From: HGM11416 sp034104345
Lineage (GTDB): Bacteria; Bacillota; Clostridia; Christensenellales; Borkfalkiaceae
Direction: 5' to 3'
Assembly: GCA_034104345.1 (NCBI GenBank)
Contig: JAXEDY010000009.1
Location: forward strand, 1-50,487
Length of the DNA stretch: 50,487 bases
In this document: piece after piece, positions 6,852-15,226 of the stretch
Layout of the letters: the number at the start of each line of letters is the position of its first letter
How positions within the stretch are numbered: the stretch's first letter is position 1
The notes under the pieces: generated by a model
What the model was told of the DNA's origin: nothing
Seen by the model: the letters and a program-made list of their open reading frames with translations, nothing else
The model's database searches: none
Program-made: the position numbers and the translations under genes

Positions 6852-8429
6852 TCAGGTCATCATATTGGTCGAGATGTTATCGGTGTATTTAAACCAGAAC
6901 AAGCGCCCGTCTTCGGTGCGTTGCATAATGACTTGTTCGAGTTCTTCGATTTTTTCGACTTTGCCTTCTAAATACCAAATAAGCCTTTGTTTTGCGCTTT
7001 CTAACCTTAAAATTACGCCGCCTATGCGGATTTCTTGAATTTCAAGCCCGAAAGGCTTATTTTCTTTAAGCCACAAATCGCTGTATTTGGCGTGAAATTC
7101 GCGCACGCGGACAGCCGCTTCGTCGTAACTTTCAACCAGTTTTTTAAGCGCGGCTTTATCTCCCGAAAGGTAAGCCTTGCGGGTTTTTATGCCGAGTTCG
7201 CCCTTTATTTCGAGCGCGTGACACAAAGACGCAAGAGTTTCGAAAATATAACCGTATTCTTTGGCACGCGGCGCGGCTTCGTAAAGTTTTTTAGCATAGC
7301 CTTTCCAGTCGATATGCCCTTCTTTTTCGATTTCGAAGTCGCAACCGCCAAGCAGCGGATCGTTAAAAAGCAGCGCCTTACACGGATTTACGAGCCATTC
7401 ACCCTGCATGTGCGACGGCACGCGGTTCGGAAGATCCAAAAGCATAAAGTCGTCGAAACTCATATCGAACTCGGCGGCAAATTCTTTTTTTATCTGCTCG
7501 TCGTCGAACACCCCGTCGGAATAGCGTTTTGCCGCGTAAAGCGACGGAAGCATCGAAAAGAACGAACAATCTTTCCCCTGATCGCCCCACATAGCGAAAA
7601 TAACGTCGGTAACGCCGTTTTTAATAACGCTTTTCATTGCGGCTTTAGTGTTTAAAAGCGCAATCGAGTTATACGGAGCGTAACTATACCAGCACCAAAG
7701 CCCGCCCGCAAACCATATATTTTTGTTAAACACGCGGTGCGACTTGAACATTTCGTCGTAATCGCTTTGCTCGCTATGGTAATAATCCCAATAGCAAGGT
7801 TCAACGTTGTTCGGGAGTTTTGCCGCGACTTCTTCAGGAACTTCAAGCCCTTTGCCGTAATATTCGCTTTTGTTTATAAGGCGGAAGAACATATCGCTCC
7901 ACATGTGCGCGGTAAACCCGTATTTTGCGGCGATTTCGGCAACTTTTTGCAAATGCTCGGTTAAAACGTCGAAGCGGTTGCGATAGCCGTGCTTTTCGAG
8001 ATATTTGCCGAGCCCGACCATGTTCGCTTCGTCCATTCCGATGTTAATGTTGCGCGACGAAAACATTTTGCTTATCGACAAGAACAATTTGTCGATAAAT
8101 TTATACGTTTCGTCTTCGCCGACCATCAGCGTTTCGGGAACGTCCCAAAGTTTTTCGAATGCGGGAAGCCGCCACGTCGCCGAAAAATGAGCCAAAGTCT
8201 GTATGCAAGGGATAAGCTCTATGCCCTTTTTAAGGGCATAGGCGTCTATCTCTTTGATTTCGTCGGCAGTGTATCTGCCGCGCAAATATCCGAAATACGG
8301 TTCGCCTTCTACTTCGTAGGTATCTTCGGTGTAAAGTTCAAGCGTGTTATAACCTATTTTGCTCATAAGGTCGATCATTTTAAACACCGTATCTTTATTC
8401 ATAACGGCGTTACGCGAGCAATCGAGCAT
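6852..8429 (-). CDS. GH20 family beta-N-acetylhexosaminidase (N-terminally short)
   Basis: 525 residues from ATG 8429. The sequence MLDCSRNAVMNKDTV, YLRGRYT, IELIPCIQTLAH and GMDEANMVGLG is that of a GH20-type TIM barrel; Asp133-Glu134 in GMDEA are the expected polarising Asp and acid/base Glu. It hydrolyses terminal N-acetylhexosamine (or related) residues. Relatives normally carry an N-terminal zincin-like domain before GLMLDCSRNAV; here that domain is missing. ATG 8429 has no ribosome-binding site, whereas GGAG (8465-8462) sits eight bases before an ATA codon (8453-8451) that begins IKYRHLGLMLDC. The start codon may have mutated from ATG, or 8429 may be used weakly. No signal peptide, so likely cytosolic. 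Confidence 0.8.
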   Translation of the reverse strand: MLDCSRNAVMNKDTVFKMIDLMSKIGYNTLELYTEDTYEVEGEPYFGYLRGRYTADEIKEIDAYALKKGIELIPCIQTLAHFSATWRLPAFEKLWDVPETLMVGEDETYKFIDKLFLSISKMFSSRNINIGMDEANMVGLGKYLEKHGYRNRFDVLTEHLQKVAEIAAKYGFTAHMWSDMFFRLINKSEYYGKGLEVPEEVAAKLPNNVEPCYWDYYHSEQSDYDEMFKSHRVFNKNIWFAGGLWCWYSYAPYNSIALLNTKAAMKSVIKNGVTDVIFAMWGDQGKDCSFFSMLPSLYAAKRYSDGVFDDEQIKKEFAAEFDMSFDDFMLLDLPNRVPSHMQGEWLVNPCKALLFNDPLLGGCDFEIEKEGHIDWKGYAKKLYEAAPRAKEYGYIFETLASLCHALEIKGELGIKTRKAYLSGDKAALKKLVESYDEAAVRVREFHAKYSDLWLKENKPFGLEIQEIRIGGVILRLESAKQRLIWYLEGKVEKIEELEQVIMQRTEDGRLFWFKYTDNISTNMMT

Positions 8430-8496
8430 TAAGCCAAGATGTCTGTATTTTATAAAATATTCTCCGTTAGTGTAAGTTAAAGTTAAAATTATCCGA

Positions 8497-8697
8497 TTAT
8501 TCTGCTTTTTTATATTTGAATTTGACGAGTTTGCCGGTTGCGCTCGAACCTCTGCCGTATATAACGCCTACGTTCGTAGGTTCGCCGTTTTCGGTTGAAG
8601 TTACCGAATAACTTACTTTTGCGTCTTCGTGCTCGGCAACGAGTTTCAGGTCGAAATCAATGCGTTTTTCGGCAAAATTTGCGGCGGCTTTCGGTTT
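8497..8697 (-). pseudogene. In-frame coding remnant behind the ROK gene
   Basis: After the TAA of the ROK gene (8700-8698) the same frame remains open for 66 codons: KPKAAANFAEKRIDFDLKLV, then AEHEDAKVSYSVTSTENGEP and GVIYGRGSSATGKLVKFKYK, ending in TAA 8499-8497. It has beta-sandwich-like coding character but no start codon. It could be the C-terminus of a deleted secreted or sugar-binding protein, or a readthrough extension. The family is not recognised. Confidence 0.5.
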
Positions 8698-9837
8698 TTA
8701 TTTACCCGCCACCAACCAATCGATAGAATGCAAGCGCGACATATAAAGTTGCCCCATTGCGGGCGTAACCTTTGAAAATTCGAGTTTATATTGCAGATTG
8801 TCGCTGTATCCTTCATCGTAAAGCGCGCGTTCTACCACGTCGAAAAAATATTTGGGGTATTTTATAACCGAGCCGCAGAACACGACGTGCGTGCAACCCG
8901 CAATATCTATTATGTTTTTAAGCAGACCGCCTATTTTTTCGCCCGTTTCGGTAAAAGCGCGCTTTATTGCGTGGTGCGTGTAAGAAGCTTCAATAATTTC
9001 TTCTAAGGTGGCTTCGTTGTTTTTTAAGCATTCGCGCCCCACCGTAAGCAAACGGGGTATGCTCGTCTGGTCGCCGAACCTTTTATCTCTTCCCGCAACG
9101 AAATTCTGCCCCACTTCGCCGCCGAATCCGGTTGCGCCCGTTACGGGCTTGCCTTCGTAAACCAGACAGCACGAAAGCGCGAAATCGACGTATAAAAACA
9201 TGTGCGAACCCTTTTCGTAATCGCATTCGCCGGTAAGCATACTGCCGTAAAAAGCGTAGGTGCAGTCGTTTATAATATCGATAGAAGTGTTTTCGAATTT
9301 CTGCGCGAAAACGGTTTTTAAGTTTACGTCTTTGCCCATTTTCCACGACATTATAACGTCGCCCGTAAAAGCGTCTACCCTGCCCGCTATCGCAAACGAC
9401 AGGTTGGCGACCGAACCTTTTTCTATATTCAATTTTTCAAGCGCAAGGTCGATTTTTTGGCTCAGGTTTTCAACGTATTCGCGGTCGATAAACCGAGTTT
9501 CTAAATTTTCGCCGTAAAGCGTTTCGCCCTGCAAATTATAAACGGTAAACTTTTCGGCGCCTTCGATAAGATAAACGCAGATAAAATACGCGCGGTTTTT
9601 GTTTACCGTGTATCTTATGTGCTGACCGCCTTTTTTGCGCTTTTCTTCGCGTTCGCTGAATATCTCGATAAGGTTGCCTTCGAGCAGGCGTTCGACAATA
9701 AGCCCCGCCGCCGGATGCGTCAAATTTATGCGTTCGGATATTTCTTTGCACGAATACGGTCTGTCACAAAGTAAGCGCATAACGAGTTTATTGTTGTAGT
9801 TGCCTACGCTTTTTACCGTTCTCCCTTTCTGATTCAT
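8698..9837 (-). CDS. ROK family transcriptional regulator
   Basis: 379 residues; ATG 9837 with AGGAG upstream. The N-terminal winged helix (SCKEISERINLTHPAAGLIV) is followed by a ROK sugar-kinase-like domain: DCTYAFYGSM, a glycine loop GATGFGGEVG, and a C-terminal ATP-type segment (VVFCGSVIKYP). This is the NagC/XylR architecture, binding DNA unless a sugar or sugar phosphate is present. The usual ROK zinc motif CxCGxxGC is not visible, so ligand binding may differ. It has its own promoter and lies upstream of the GH20 gene, which it probably controls. Confidence 0.87.
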   Translation of the reverse strand: MNQKGRTVKSVGNYNNKLVMRLLCDRPYSCKEISERINLTHPAAGLIVERLLEGNLIEIFSEREEKRKKGGQHIRYTVNKNRAYFICVYLIEGAEKFTVYNLQGETLYGENLETRFIDREYVENLSQKIDLALEKLNIEKGSVANLSFAIAGRVDAFTGDVIMSWKMGKDVNLKTVFAQKFENTSIDIINDCTYAFYGSMLTGECDYEKGSHMFLYVDFALSCCLVYEGKPVTGATGFGGEVGQNFVAGRDKRFGDQTSIPRLLTVGRECLKNNEATLEEIIEASYTHHAIKRAFTETGEKIGGLLKNIIDIAGCTHVVFCGSVIKYPKYFFDVVERALYDEGYSDNLQYKLEFSKVTPAMGQLYMSRLHSIDWLVAGK

Positions 9838-9910
9838 AAACGGATTTTCTCCTGTTTTTGTTAAAAAATTATATGTTTTTCGGTTTTCGATTTTTTCAAA
9901 CCTTTTTTAA

Positions 9911-9939
9911 ATTATACACTTTTAAAAAACTTTTTTCAA
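9911..9939 (-). promoter_or_regulatory. Sigma-A promoter for the ROK gene
   Basis: TTGAAA (9939-9934), 17-nt spacer, TATAAT (9916-9911), about 75 bases before the start codon. Confidence 0.8.
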
Positions 9940-9979
9940 CCTAAAACGCCGAATCAAACAAAAATTCGGAAAATTTTAA

Positions 9980-10019
9980 AAATCAAAAAGCGGCTGCCGC
10001 AAAACAACGCGACCGCCGC
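9980..10019 (-). terminator. Terminator after the Gfo/Idh/MocA gene
   Basis: On the minus strand GCGGCGGTCGC and GCGGCAGCCGC pair (one mismatch, one wobble) around GTTGTTTT, followed by TTTTTGATTTTT. Confidence 0.7.
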
Positions 10020-10062
10020 CCGAAAAACTTTTAAAATTTTTTTAAAGCCGAAACTTTTAAAA

Positions 10063-11325
10063 TTATTCGTTTATTTCTATGTTTTTACCGCCCGCAAGCC
10101 TGCTTTCTTCGGCTTTGAAACCTATAACGTGGCTCGAAATCGAATCGTCGATGGTGGTGCGGGTTAAACTGGGCGAACATTTGGTGATATAATCCAAAAA
10201 GTCTTTAAGCAGATAATAATCGCCGCCGCCGTGCCCGTCGTTAAGCGTGGTACCTTCGGCTTTTTTGCGTTCGAGTTCGTTTACGTCTATAACTTCGCGG
10301 TTTTTGCCGAAAATATTAACGTATAACTTGGCGTCTTCTACGTCGCCGAAAACTTCGCCTTTGGTGCCGTGAACGTAAATAGTGCGGTGGCAATCTTCCG
10401 AAAAAGCGTCCATCGTAAGATGCGCCGTCGAACCGTCGGCGAATTTAAGGTTTACCACCTGATTGTCTACCGCATCGTTGTCGCAATGGAACACGCAACG
10501 CGAAATTACGTCTTGCTTTTCGTCGATAACCTTGAAAACGTCGCAGTCTTTAAGCCTTGCCGTGCCGCCGACAACGCCCATTTTTATGCGTTCGGGATAA
10601 ACTTTATATGCGTTATACGGGCAGTTTTCACGCGTTTTTTCGCTGCAATCCACGCAATAAGGCGCGCTTCCTTCGGGCGCGTGTTCGGGTTTGAAATAAT
10701 ATAACCCGCCGTAAGAACTTACGCCCGTGCATTTTTTATCCATAAGCCAGCGGATAATATCGAGATCGTGGCAGCATTTTGCGATAATCGTAGGGGTGCT
10801 TTTCCCCATATCGCGCCACGGCCCGCGAACGTAACTTAACGCAAAGTGCCAATAAGCCACGTTTTCGGTTAAATCCATATCCACTATATCGCCCAAAGTC
10901 TTTTCGGATATAAGTTTTTTGATGTATCCGTAAAAAGGCGCGTAACGCAAAACGTGCGTAAGCATTACTTTTTTGCCGAGCCTGTTTGCTTCGTCGCGGA
11001 TTTTTTCACATTCGGCAATAGATACCGCGGCAGGCTTTTCAAGGCATATATCATACCCTAAATTAAGCGCTGTAAGCGCCATTTCGCAGTGCTGCGCGTC
11101 TTGCGTGCAGATAAAAACCGCGTCGCAAATTTTGCCGCGCGCAAAAAATTCGTCTGCGCTTTTAAAGCACATTTCTTTTTTAACGCCGTATTTTTCTTCG
11201 GCAACCTTTCTCGAAACGTCTACGGGTTCGGCAACGGCTATAAGTTCGGCATCTTTTTCGCCGACAAGAAGTCTTGCAAAATTCTGCCCGCGGCTTCCGA
11301 ATCCCACTATCGCAAGTTTGATCAT
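10063..11325 (-). CDS. Gfo/Idh/MocA family oxidoreductase
   Basis: 420 residues from ATG 11325 (CAGGAG upstream; the earlier ATG 11397 lies in the leader). N-terminal Rossmann motif IVGFGSRGQNFARLL, CLEKPAAVS (the conserved EKP lysine) and a C-terminal beta-sheet domain with HDLDIIRWL. A cysteine group CVDCSEKTRENC (residues about 215-226) is typical of one sugar-related subgroup and may bind a metal. It is an NAD(P)-dependent dehydrogenase of sugars, sugar acids or glycosides in the cytosol. It has its own promoter and terminator, between the GH31 and ROK genes. Substrate unknown. Confidence 0.87.
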   Translation of the reverse strand: MIKLAIVGFGSRGQNFARLLVGEKDAELIAVAEPVDVSRKVAEEKYGVKKEMCFKSADEFFARGKICDAVFICTQDAQHCEMALTALNLGYDICLEKPAAVSIAECEKIRDEANRLGKKVMLTHVLRYAPFYGYIKKLISEKTLGDIVDMDLTENVAYWHFALSYVRGPWRDMGKSTPTIIAKCCHDLDIIRWLMDKKCTGVSSYGGLYYFKPEHAPEGSAPYCVDCSEKTRENCPYNAYKVYPERIKMGVVGGTARLKDCDVFKVIDEKQDVISRCVFHCDNDAVDNQVVNLKFADGSTAHLTMDAFSEDCHRTIYVHGTKGEVFGDVEDAKLYVNIFGKNREVIDVNELERKKAEGTTLNDGHGGGDYYLLKDFLDYITKCSPSLTRTTIDDSISSHVIGFKAEESRLAGGKNIEINE

Positions 11326-11462
11326 TTTTTCTCCTGTTTGTTTAAAATTATATCGTATTCGGTTTGATTTATATGGTTTAAAGCGCGTTTTACGCAAGCA
11401 AAGCGCGCCCGAAAAACGGCTTATTCATAAAAAAACCTTTCCTGAATACCCTTTGCGCAGAT

Positions 11463-11491
11463 ATTTTATCATCAATTTTTAAAGTTGTCAA
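11463..11491 (-). promoter_or_regulatory. Sigma-A promoter for the Gfo/Idh/MocA gene
   Basis: TTGACA (11491-11486), 17-nt spacer, TAAAAT (11468-11463). Confidence 0.85.
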
Positions 11492-11585
11492 TAGTTTTTT
11501 TAAAAAACGCATTTTTTAGTTAAAAAACAACTAAGCCGAAAGTTAAAAAGCAGAAAAATCGTTTTTTTACGCCGATTGCGTTCTT

Positions 11586-14042
11586 TTAAAAGGTTTCCGA
11601 TATGCGTTCTGCAATGCCCGACGGCAACCAGCGCCGTTTAAGCAAGCCTAAAACGTCGGTAACCGACTTCGCTTTTTGAAGTTGTTCGTAAAACGCCACG
11701 AAATATTCGTTAGGACCGTTCGATTCGGCAAGTATTTTTAAAACGCGTTTTTTGGCTGCGGTAAGTTCGTCGTCTTTGTTATATTTAACCCTTATAACGT
11801 ATTCGTTTCCGGCGGCGAAATCGATATTTACCACAACGCAATCGTCGTAAACTTTTTCGCATTTAACCTTTTTGCCGCCGATAAACAGCGCAACGCTTCC
11901 TTTTTCGATATTTTCAAACCGAACGCTTATTTTGCGGTTTTCGGGGATAACGGAGCAGTCCCCGCGCGACGAGATAGCAAGCGTCTGCTCGTATTCGCCG
12001 TTTTTAAGCGCGGTTTCGCGCATCGTAAACAACGTGTAAAATTCGCCCGCTTTTTTGCCTCGTTTTGCGCCTTTTATTTCTTTTCCGTCTTCGAAAAGTT
12101 CGAACTCGCCGTTGCCGTTAAAAGCCTTAACCGTTAATTTCTGCGGATTCGGCGTTCCGTTGCCCTTTTCTTCGGAAAGGGGAAGAACGGCGCCTTCTTT
12201 TGCCAGAACCGGAATGCTTTCGAGCGTGCGAAGCAAGGTTTTTATTTCGCCCTTTTCGCTTTTAATTTCGTATACGTCGCCCGTAAAAATATCCGTCCAG
12301 CGCCCCTTGGGAAGCCACGCTTCGACGCGCGAATAGCCGTCTTTTCCGGCAGGCGAAGTTATCGGCGCAACAAGCAGAGTTTTGCCGAAATAATATTCGT
12401 TTTTAAAGTTATACGCTTCTTCCGTGCTTTGATGGTAATAATAAAGCGGCTCGATAAGCATATCGGCGTTATCGTGTGCCTGCTTATCGCGCGAATAGAT
12501 GAACGGAACGAGTTTGTGTCGCAGTTTCATCTGCTTTTCGGCAAGCGCGCCCGTGCCGTTTAAATATGCCCACGGCTCTTTGGTCATAGTAGGATACGCC
12601 GTGCAATGGTAACGATTTATCGGAGCGAACACACCGAACTGAACGTGCCTTAAATAAAGTTCGCCGTCGTGTTCGCCGAAACCGTGCCCGCCTATGTCGT
12701 GGCTCCACCAGCCGTAACCCGCGTTGCTTGCGGTAGCCGTAAAATAAGGTAAAAACCTTAAAGTATCCCACGTCATGCTCGCGTCGCCCGAAAAACCGAG
12801 CGGATAACGGTGCGAACCTATGCCGGCATAACGCGAAAGAGTAAGCGGCTCGTCCGAATTTTCGGCGTTATCCAAATAATGATAATGATTAAGAGCCCAA
12901 AGCGGATCGATTCCGAGTTTGCCCGCGGTAAGCCCCTGCTGCCAGTCGATCCACCAGAAGTCTACGCCCGCCTTTTCGTAAGGATGATGCAGAATATCGA
13001 AATAGGCGTTGGCAAAGGTCGGGTCGAATATGTCAAATTTTATCTGCTCGCCCGTTTTCGGATTCACGCCCACGGCTTTGGCAAACTGCTCGTAGCAGTC
13101 TTCAAACCACCTTACGCCGTCGGCGGGGTGCAGATTAAGCGTTATTTTTACGCCGTTTTGCTTAACCTGTTTTAAAAACTTTTTATAATCGGGAAACAGT
13201 TTTTTATTCCACGAATAACCCGTCCACCCCGAATTCCCACCGTAAAATTCGGTGTTTTTGCCGCTTTCGGTTATTTTTTTCTGTTCGTCTAAGTCGGTCG
13301 AATAGTGCCAGTCCATATCTATGGTGGCAACGCTTAACGGAATTTCGCGTTTTTTAAACCTGTTTAAAAGGGTTAAATATTCTTCGTCGGAATAATCGTG
13401 GTATCTGCTCCACCAGTTGCCGAGCGCAAAACGCGGAACCATAGGCACGCCGCCGCAAATTAAATAAAGCGCCTTAACCGCGCCGCGATAATCGTCGCCG
13501 TAAGCAAAAATATATTCGTCGGTGCCGTCGGCGTAAATTTTTGCTATTTCGCCGTTTTGCAAAAGCGTGGGCGAAAGCGAATCGTCGTAAACGGCAACGC
13601 CCGTGCGCGAACAAACGCCGTTTTCAAGTTCGACTTTTTTGCCGGAGTTAACCCCGTCGCCATAATGTATTCTGGTGTCGCCGTTGCAGCAATCGAGCGT
13701 GCGACAGGTTCCTTTCAGATTGCCTGCGTTGTCTATTTTTAAGCGCTTGCCGTCGATTTCTATGCGGCAATCTTCGCGCTTTTCGCATAAAATAAGTTTT
13801 ACGGCGGCGGTTTCTATAATAAACTCGTCGGCACCGCGCGATTCGGCGGCTTTAAAGTTTTGCGCTTTCATATTTCTGAACCACACGGCTACAGTCGCTT
13901 CGTCGCGATATTTTTTGTTTGCGCTTTTTTCAAGCCTGAACAATCTGTCGGCAAGAACGGTAACGCGATAATCTTTATAAAATATTACGTTTTTTGGGTT
14001 TGCTTTGGGCGAAGTTTTCGCAATCAGACTCTTTTTTAACAT
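11586..14042 (-). CDS. GH31 family alpha-glycosidase
   Basis: 818 residues. The N-terminal beta domain is followed by the GH31 barrel: TIDMDWHYS, nucleophile Asp366 in WWIDWQQG, acid/base Asp420 in GFSGDASMTW, and YGWWSHDIGGHGFGE. C-terminal beta domains follow. It has no signal peptide, so it acts on imported oligosaccharides as an alpha-glucosidase or alpha-xylosidase; the specificity cannot be read. ATG 14042 has purine-rich GGAAAACGGA upstream. It follows the AraC gene after 69 bases on the same strand, so the two are probably co-transcribed. Confidence 0.9.
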   Translation of the reverse strand: MLKKSLIAKTSPKANPKNVIFYKDYRVTVLADRLFRLEKSANKKYRDEATVAVWFRNMKAQNFKAAESRGADEFIIETAAVKLILCEKREDCRIEIDGKRLKIDNAGNLKGTCRTLDCCNGDTRIHYGDGVNSGKKVELENGVCSRTGVAVYDDSLSPTLLQNGEIAKIYADGTDEYIFAYGDDYRGAVKALYLICGGVPMVPRFALGNWWSRYHDYSDEEYLTLLNRFKKREIPLSVATIDMDWHYSTDLDEQKKITESGKNTEFYGGNSGWTGYSWNKKLFPDYKKFLKQVKQNGVKITLNLHPADGVRWFEDCYEQFAKAVGVNPKTGEQIKFDIFDPTFANAYFDILHHPYEKAGVDFWWIDWQQGLTAGKLGIDPLWALNHYHYLDNAENSDEPLTLSRYAGIGSHRYPLGFSGDASMTWDTLRFLPYFTATASNAGYGWWSHDIGGHGFGEHDGELYLRHVQFGVFAPINRYHCTAYPTMTKEPWAYLNGTGALAEKQMKLRHKLVPFIYSRDKQAHDNADMLIEPLYYYHQSTEEAYNFKNEYYFGKTLLVAPITSPAGKDGYSRVEAWLPKGRWTDIFTGDVYEIKSEKGEIKTLLRTLESIPVLAKEGAVLPLSEEKGNGTPNPQKLTVKAFNGNGEFELFEDGKEIKGAKRGKKAGEFYTLFTMRETALKNGEYEQTLAISSRGDCSVIPENRKISVRFENIEKGSVALFIGGKKVKCEKVYDDCVVVNIDFAAGNEYVIRVKYNKDDELTAAKKRVLKILAESNGPNEYFVAFYEQLQKAKSVTDVLGLLKRRWLPSGIAERISETF

Positions 14043-14111
14043 TTTTCCGTTTTCCTTTTTTTCGTCGTTTGTTTATATTTTTTTATGGTTTTATGCATTT
14101 TTATGCGTTTT

Positions 14112-14978
14112 TCAATCTTTCAAAAACGCTTCTATTTTCGAATAATCGAAGCCGAATTTCTTTTTGGCTCGGTAATAGGTGTTAAGCGAATTAAACCCGC
14201 AGTCGAGCGCGATTTTGGTTATGTTTTTTGTGCCGTTTGCGCTTTTTGTGCACTCTTTTTCAACCGCTATCATTCGTTTTCTGCCTAAATAATCGTTGAA
14301 TTTCATGCCTGTGTATCGGTTGAATACCGCCGACAGATAGTTTTTGGTATACCCGAACTCGGCGGCGATTTTTTTAACGGTTACGTCGCGCCTGTAATTT
14401 TTTTCGATATATTGCAAAACGCCCACAACAACCTGCTCCGAACGCTTTTCGTCGGCTTGTTTAAGCGGATAGGTTTTTGCTAAAAGCCCAAGCAGCATCG
14501 CCGAAAATCCGCGCTTTTCGCATAAGTTGAACCCGTCGAATTCTTTCGCGCAATTTTCAACCAGATTAAACAGTTTTTCGGTGCTTTCGCCGTGGTTTTT
14601 AAGCACGAAATCGAACTGTTTGCCTTTAAATTCTTCGTCGAAATCCTTTCTGAAATCGCTGCCGAAAACTAACGAAAAACAACGATTTTTATACCCGTAA
14701 GGAACGTAATGCACCACGAACGACGGAACGAAAAGCACGTCGCCTTCGTTAACCGAATATTCTTCGCCGCCTAAAAGCGCCTTAAACCCGCCCTTTAAAA
14801 CGAAAATAAATTCCCAACTTGCGTGAAAGTGCGCGTCGACGTAAAGATTTTGCATTTCGGCGCACCTGAAATAATCGGCGTTATCCGAATAATATTCGTA
14901 AACGTCTATCTTTCTGCCTTCTTTACTCGATTTTTTGCCGCGCCCGCGCGGGTTTTTGTTTTCGGGTTTTTCGTCCAT
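14112..14978 (-). CDS. AraC family transcriptional regulator
   Basis: 288 residues. The N-terminal cupin sensor (VDAHFHASWEFIFVLKGGFK, EGDVLFVPSFVVHYV) is followed by two helix-turn-helix motifs at the C-terminus (VKKIAAEFGYTKNYLSAVFN and ITKIALDCGFNSLNTYYRAK). It probably senses a sugar and activates the GH31 gene behind it. It has a strong promoter with a palindrome over the -35 box, suggesting autoregulation. Confidence 0.88.
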   Translation of the reverse strand: MDEKPENKNPRGRGKKSSKEGRKIDVYEYYSDNADYFRCAEMQNLYVDAHFHASWEFIFVLKGGFKALLGGEEYSVNEGDVLFVPSFVVHYVPYGYKNRCFSLVFGSDFRKDFDEEFKGKQFDFVLKNHGESTEKLFNLVENCAKEFDGFNLCEKRGFSAMLLGLLAKTYPLKQADEKRSEQVVVGVLQYIEKNYRRDVTVKKIAAEFGYTKNYLSAVFNRYTGMKFNDYLGRKRMIAVEKECTKSANGTKNITKIALDCGFNSLNTYYRAKKKFGFDYSKIEAFLKD

Positions 14979-15051
14979 AATCGATATTGCCTTTTCCGTG
15001 GTTTTTCGTCGGCTTTCGTCGCCGAGTTTTGTTTTTCGCCTTTACCCTTTT

Positions 15052-15080
15052 ATTTTATATCCTTTTTTACGGGCTGTCAA
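15052..15080 (-). promoter_or_regulatory. Sigma-A promoter for AraC-GH31, with palindrome over -35
   Basis: TTGACA (15080-15075), 17-nt spacer, TAAAAT (15057-15052). The -35 box lies inside ACGGGTTGACAGCCCGT, whose arms ACGGG and CCCGT are perfect inverted repeats, so it could be an operator. Confidence 0.8.
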
Positions 15081-15121
15081 CCCGTTTTTAATTTTTTTAT
15101 TGTCAAAAACTACGATTTTTT

Positions 15122-15170
15122 TTAAAAAAACTTCCGCAAGACTAACCCGCCCGCGGAAGTTGTTTTTTTA
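15122..15170. terminator. Bidirectional terminator after the DXS-type gene
   Basis: AACTTCCGC (15129-15137) and GCGGAAGTT (15153-15161) form a perfect 9-bp stem, flanked by A and T runs on both sides. On the minus strand it ends the dxs transcript before the AraC promoter. Confidence 0.8.
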
Positions 15171-15226
15171 TTTTTTCTTTTTTAGTTTGTGTTTTACGTT
15201 TTTAATTCGTTTTTTCTTTTGCTTTT

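Noticed and set aside
7035..7655. Plus-strand ORF of 206 codons opposite GH20
   Set aside because: Aromatic- and basic-rich antisense translation with no motif; GH20 on the other strand is clear.
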